Positions 6,444 to 7,396 of a stretch of 7,396 nucleotides of DNA are shown here, in pieces. Made by a program: the position numbers and the translations under genes. The notes under the pieces are model-generated. The model saw nothing but the letters and a program-made list of their open reading frames with translations. It was not told where the DNA came from and did not search any database. Positions within the stretch are counted from its first letter, which is position 1. The number at the start of each line of letters is the position of its first letter. Source of the stretch: Verrucomicrobiota bacterium (GTDB lineage Bacteria > Verrucomicrobiota > Verrucomicrobiia > Opitutales > Opitutaceae); the NCBI GenBank assembly GCA_023447015.1, contig JAEXPG010000593.1:1-7396 (forward strand), given 5' to 3'.

Positions 6444-7280
6444 ATGCGCAGCATCCTCACCGCACTGCAGGACGGTCGCCTCTTTGAACTGCCCGAACCG
6501 GGCGGCAAGCCGCGCGCACTCGGCTTCCTCGCCCGCATTCTCGACGCCAACCCCGACATCGAGGTCGGCACCGATACCATCGAGCTGATCAATCAGCGCG
6601 AAGAGGAGTGCAATACCGGCATCGGCATGGGCGTTGGCGTCCCGCATGTCCGCGCCCGCCGCGAGGAAGGCGAGCTCTTCTGCGCCATCGGCTGGTCCGC
6701 CAACGGCATCGAGTACGGTGCCTCCGACGGTAAACTCGTGCACCTCGTGGTGATGTACTACATCCCCGGCGCGCAGAAAAACGTCTACCTGAAGGAGATC
6801 TCCAGCCTGGTGAAGGCGATGCGCAAGACCGGCGGCATCGACCCCATCGCCAAGGCCACCGATCTCAACGACGTCCGCAACCTCCTGCTCGACTGGGTCA
6901 GCGCCGGTCTCGGCGAGGCCGGACCCGAGGCCGTCGCCCGGATGATCAAGCTCGAGGTCAAGCAGGCCCAGGTGGTCACACCCGCCGCACCTGTCGCCGC
7001 CCCAGCTGCACCCACACCCTCCGAACCTGCGCTCCCGGCCGGCCGCCCGGCCAAGGTCATGCCCTTCACCGTCCTCGCCGCCCAGCCCGGCGGCATCTTC
7101 GTCCTCGCCCCGGACGCGGAGTGGGTCGCTGCGGTCGAACGCGAGGGCCAGATCGGCCAGCGCCTGTCCGCCGCCGCTCCCTTCGTCGCCGCCGGTCGCC
7201 ACGTTTTCATCACCGCCGCCCGTCCGTTCCCCGGCGGCCGCATGCTCTTCGACTGCGTCGCCCTCGTGAACGGCACCTGA
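6444..7280 (+). CDS. PTS EIIA domain protein with extra C-terminal domain (EIIA-2)
   Basis: A 278-residue cytoplasmic protein. Residues 1-155 form a PTS EIIA type-2 domain with the phosphorylation signature GVGVPHVR and acceptor His68 (codon 6645-6647). The strand LVHLVVMYYIPG and following helices (VYLKEISSLVKAMR) match the family core. Residues about 177-204 are an Ala/Pro-rich linker. The last 75 residues (from about MPFTVLAAQPGG to the end) form a small domain I do not recognise; it has alternating hydrophobic stretches (IFVLAP, HVFITAA, MLFDCVALV) and no membrane segment. The protein is distantly related to EIIA-1 and diverged strongly from it. It follows mgtA by 53 bases with no terminator visible, so co-transcription is likely. 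No EIIB/EIIC is present, so regulation is more likely than sugar transport; the fused C-terminal domain may be an output or sensing module. No Shine-Dalgarno is seen before ATG 6444. Confidence 0.86.
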   Translation: MRSILTALQDGRLFELPEPGGKPRALGFLARILDANPDIEVGTDTIELINQREEECNTGIGMGVGVPHVRARREEGELFCAIGWSANGIEYGASDGKLVHLVVMYYIPGAQKNVYLKEISSLVKAMRKTGGIDPIAKATDLNDVRNLLLDWVSAGLGEAGPEAVARMIKLEVKQAQVVTPAAPVAAPAAPTPSEPALPAGRPAKVMPFTVLAAQPGGIFVLAPDAEWVAAVEREGQIGQRLSAAAPFVAAGRHVFITAARPFPGGRMLFDCVALVNGT

Positions 7281-7356
7281 AGCCGGCAGCGCCTCCCGCC
7301 TTCGGAGAACCGGAGCGACAGCCGGTCGTCACCGTGTGTGCCCGCGCCGTCCCGCC

Positions 7357-7391
7357 CCTCCGTCCTCTGTTTTCAGTCCTCCGTCCTCCGT
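7357..7391. repeat. Tandem degenerate heptamer tract (CCTCCGT-type)
   Basis: Five in-phase heptamers: CCTCCGT, CCTCTGT, TTTCAGT, CCTCCGT, CCTCCGT, followed by TCCCC at the window edge. The period matches that of the repeat between the corA genes, but the word is different. It lies 77 bases after the EIIA-2 stop. No inverted partner is visible inside the window; it could lie beyond the end. It may be one arm of an inverted element acting at the end of the transcript. Confidence 0.55.
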
Positions 7392-7396
7392 TCCCC

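Overview
The window is a GC-rich bacterial fragment with six genes, all on the + strand. It is centred on magnesium transport. In order it holds: the C-terminal end of a hybrid sensor histidine kinase (5' end outside the window), a stand-alone PTS EIIA domain of the fructose/mannitol/PtsN type, two tandem CorA-family channels, an MgtA-type P-type Mg2+ ATPase, and a second EIIA protein that carries an extra C-terminal domain. No gene is visible on the - strand; its long open frames are shadows caused by the base composition. No gap between genes exceeds about 210 bases.

Organism: the very high GC at third codon positions, the lack of Shine-Dalgarno motifs before every start, a proline-rich linker before tandem receiver domains, and degenerate 7-nt-period repeats of the GCGGATT/GCGGAAT kind between genes all suggest a high-GC environmental bacterium. 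My best guess is Verrucomicrobiota (Opitutales-like) or a related PVC lineage. This is inference from style, not proof.

Layout: 2-868 two receiver domains of a hybrid kinase; 869-987 spacer; 988-1464 EIIA-1; 1465-1670 spacer with a perfect 7-bp palindrome; 1671-2639 corA copy A (canonical GMN); 2640-2806 spacer carrying an imperfect inverted repeat built of heptamers; 2807-3775 corA copy B (SMN in place of GMN); 3766-6390 mgtA, overlapping corA-B by 10 bases; 6444-7280 EIIA-2; 7281-7396 a downstream spacer ending in a second heptamer tract.

How the genes may work together: CorA (channel, passive influx) and MgtA (ATP-driven import) are two independent routes for Mg2+ into the cell. Here they sit between two EIIA proteins, each with an intact phosphorylatable histidine, and no sugar permease (EIIB/EIIC) is present. 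EIIA proteins without a permease, such as PtsN/EIIA-Ntr, are known regulators of potassium transport. The most interesting reading is therefore that PTS phosphorylation state controls this Mg2+ uptake cluster. That is inferred from gene order and has not been shown. The second point of interest is corA-B, which aligns without gaps to corA-A but has lost both the GMN glycine and the acidic MPEL-like loop.
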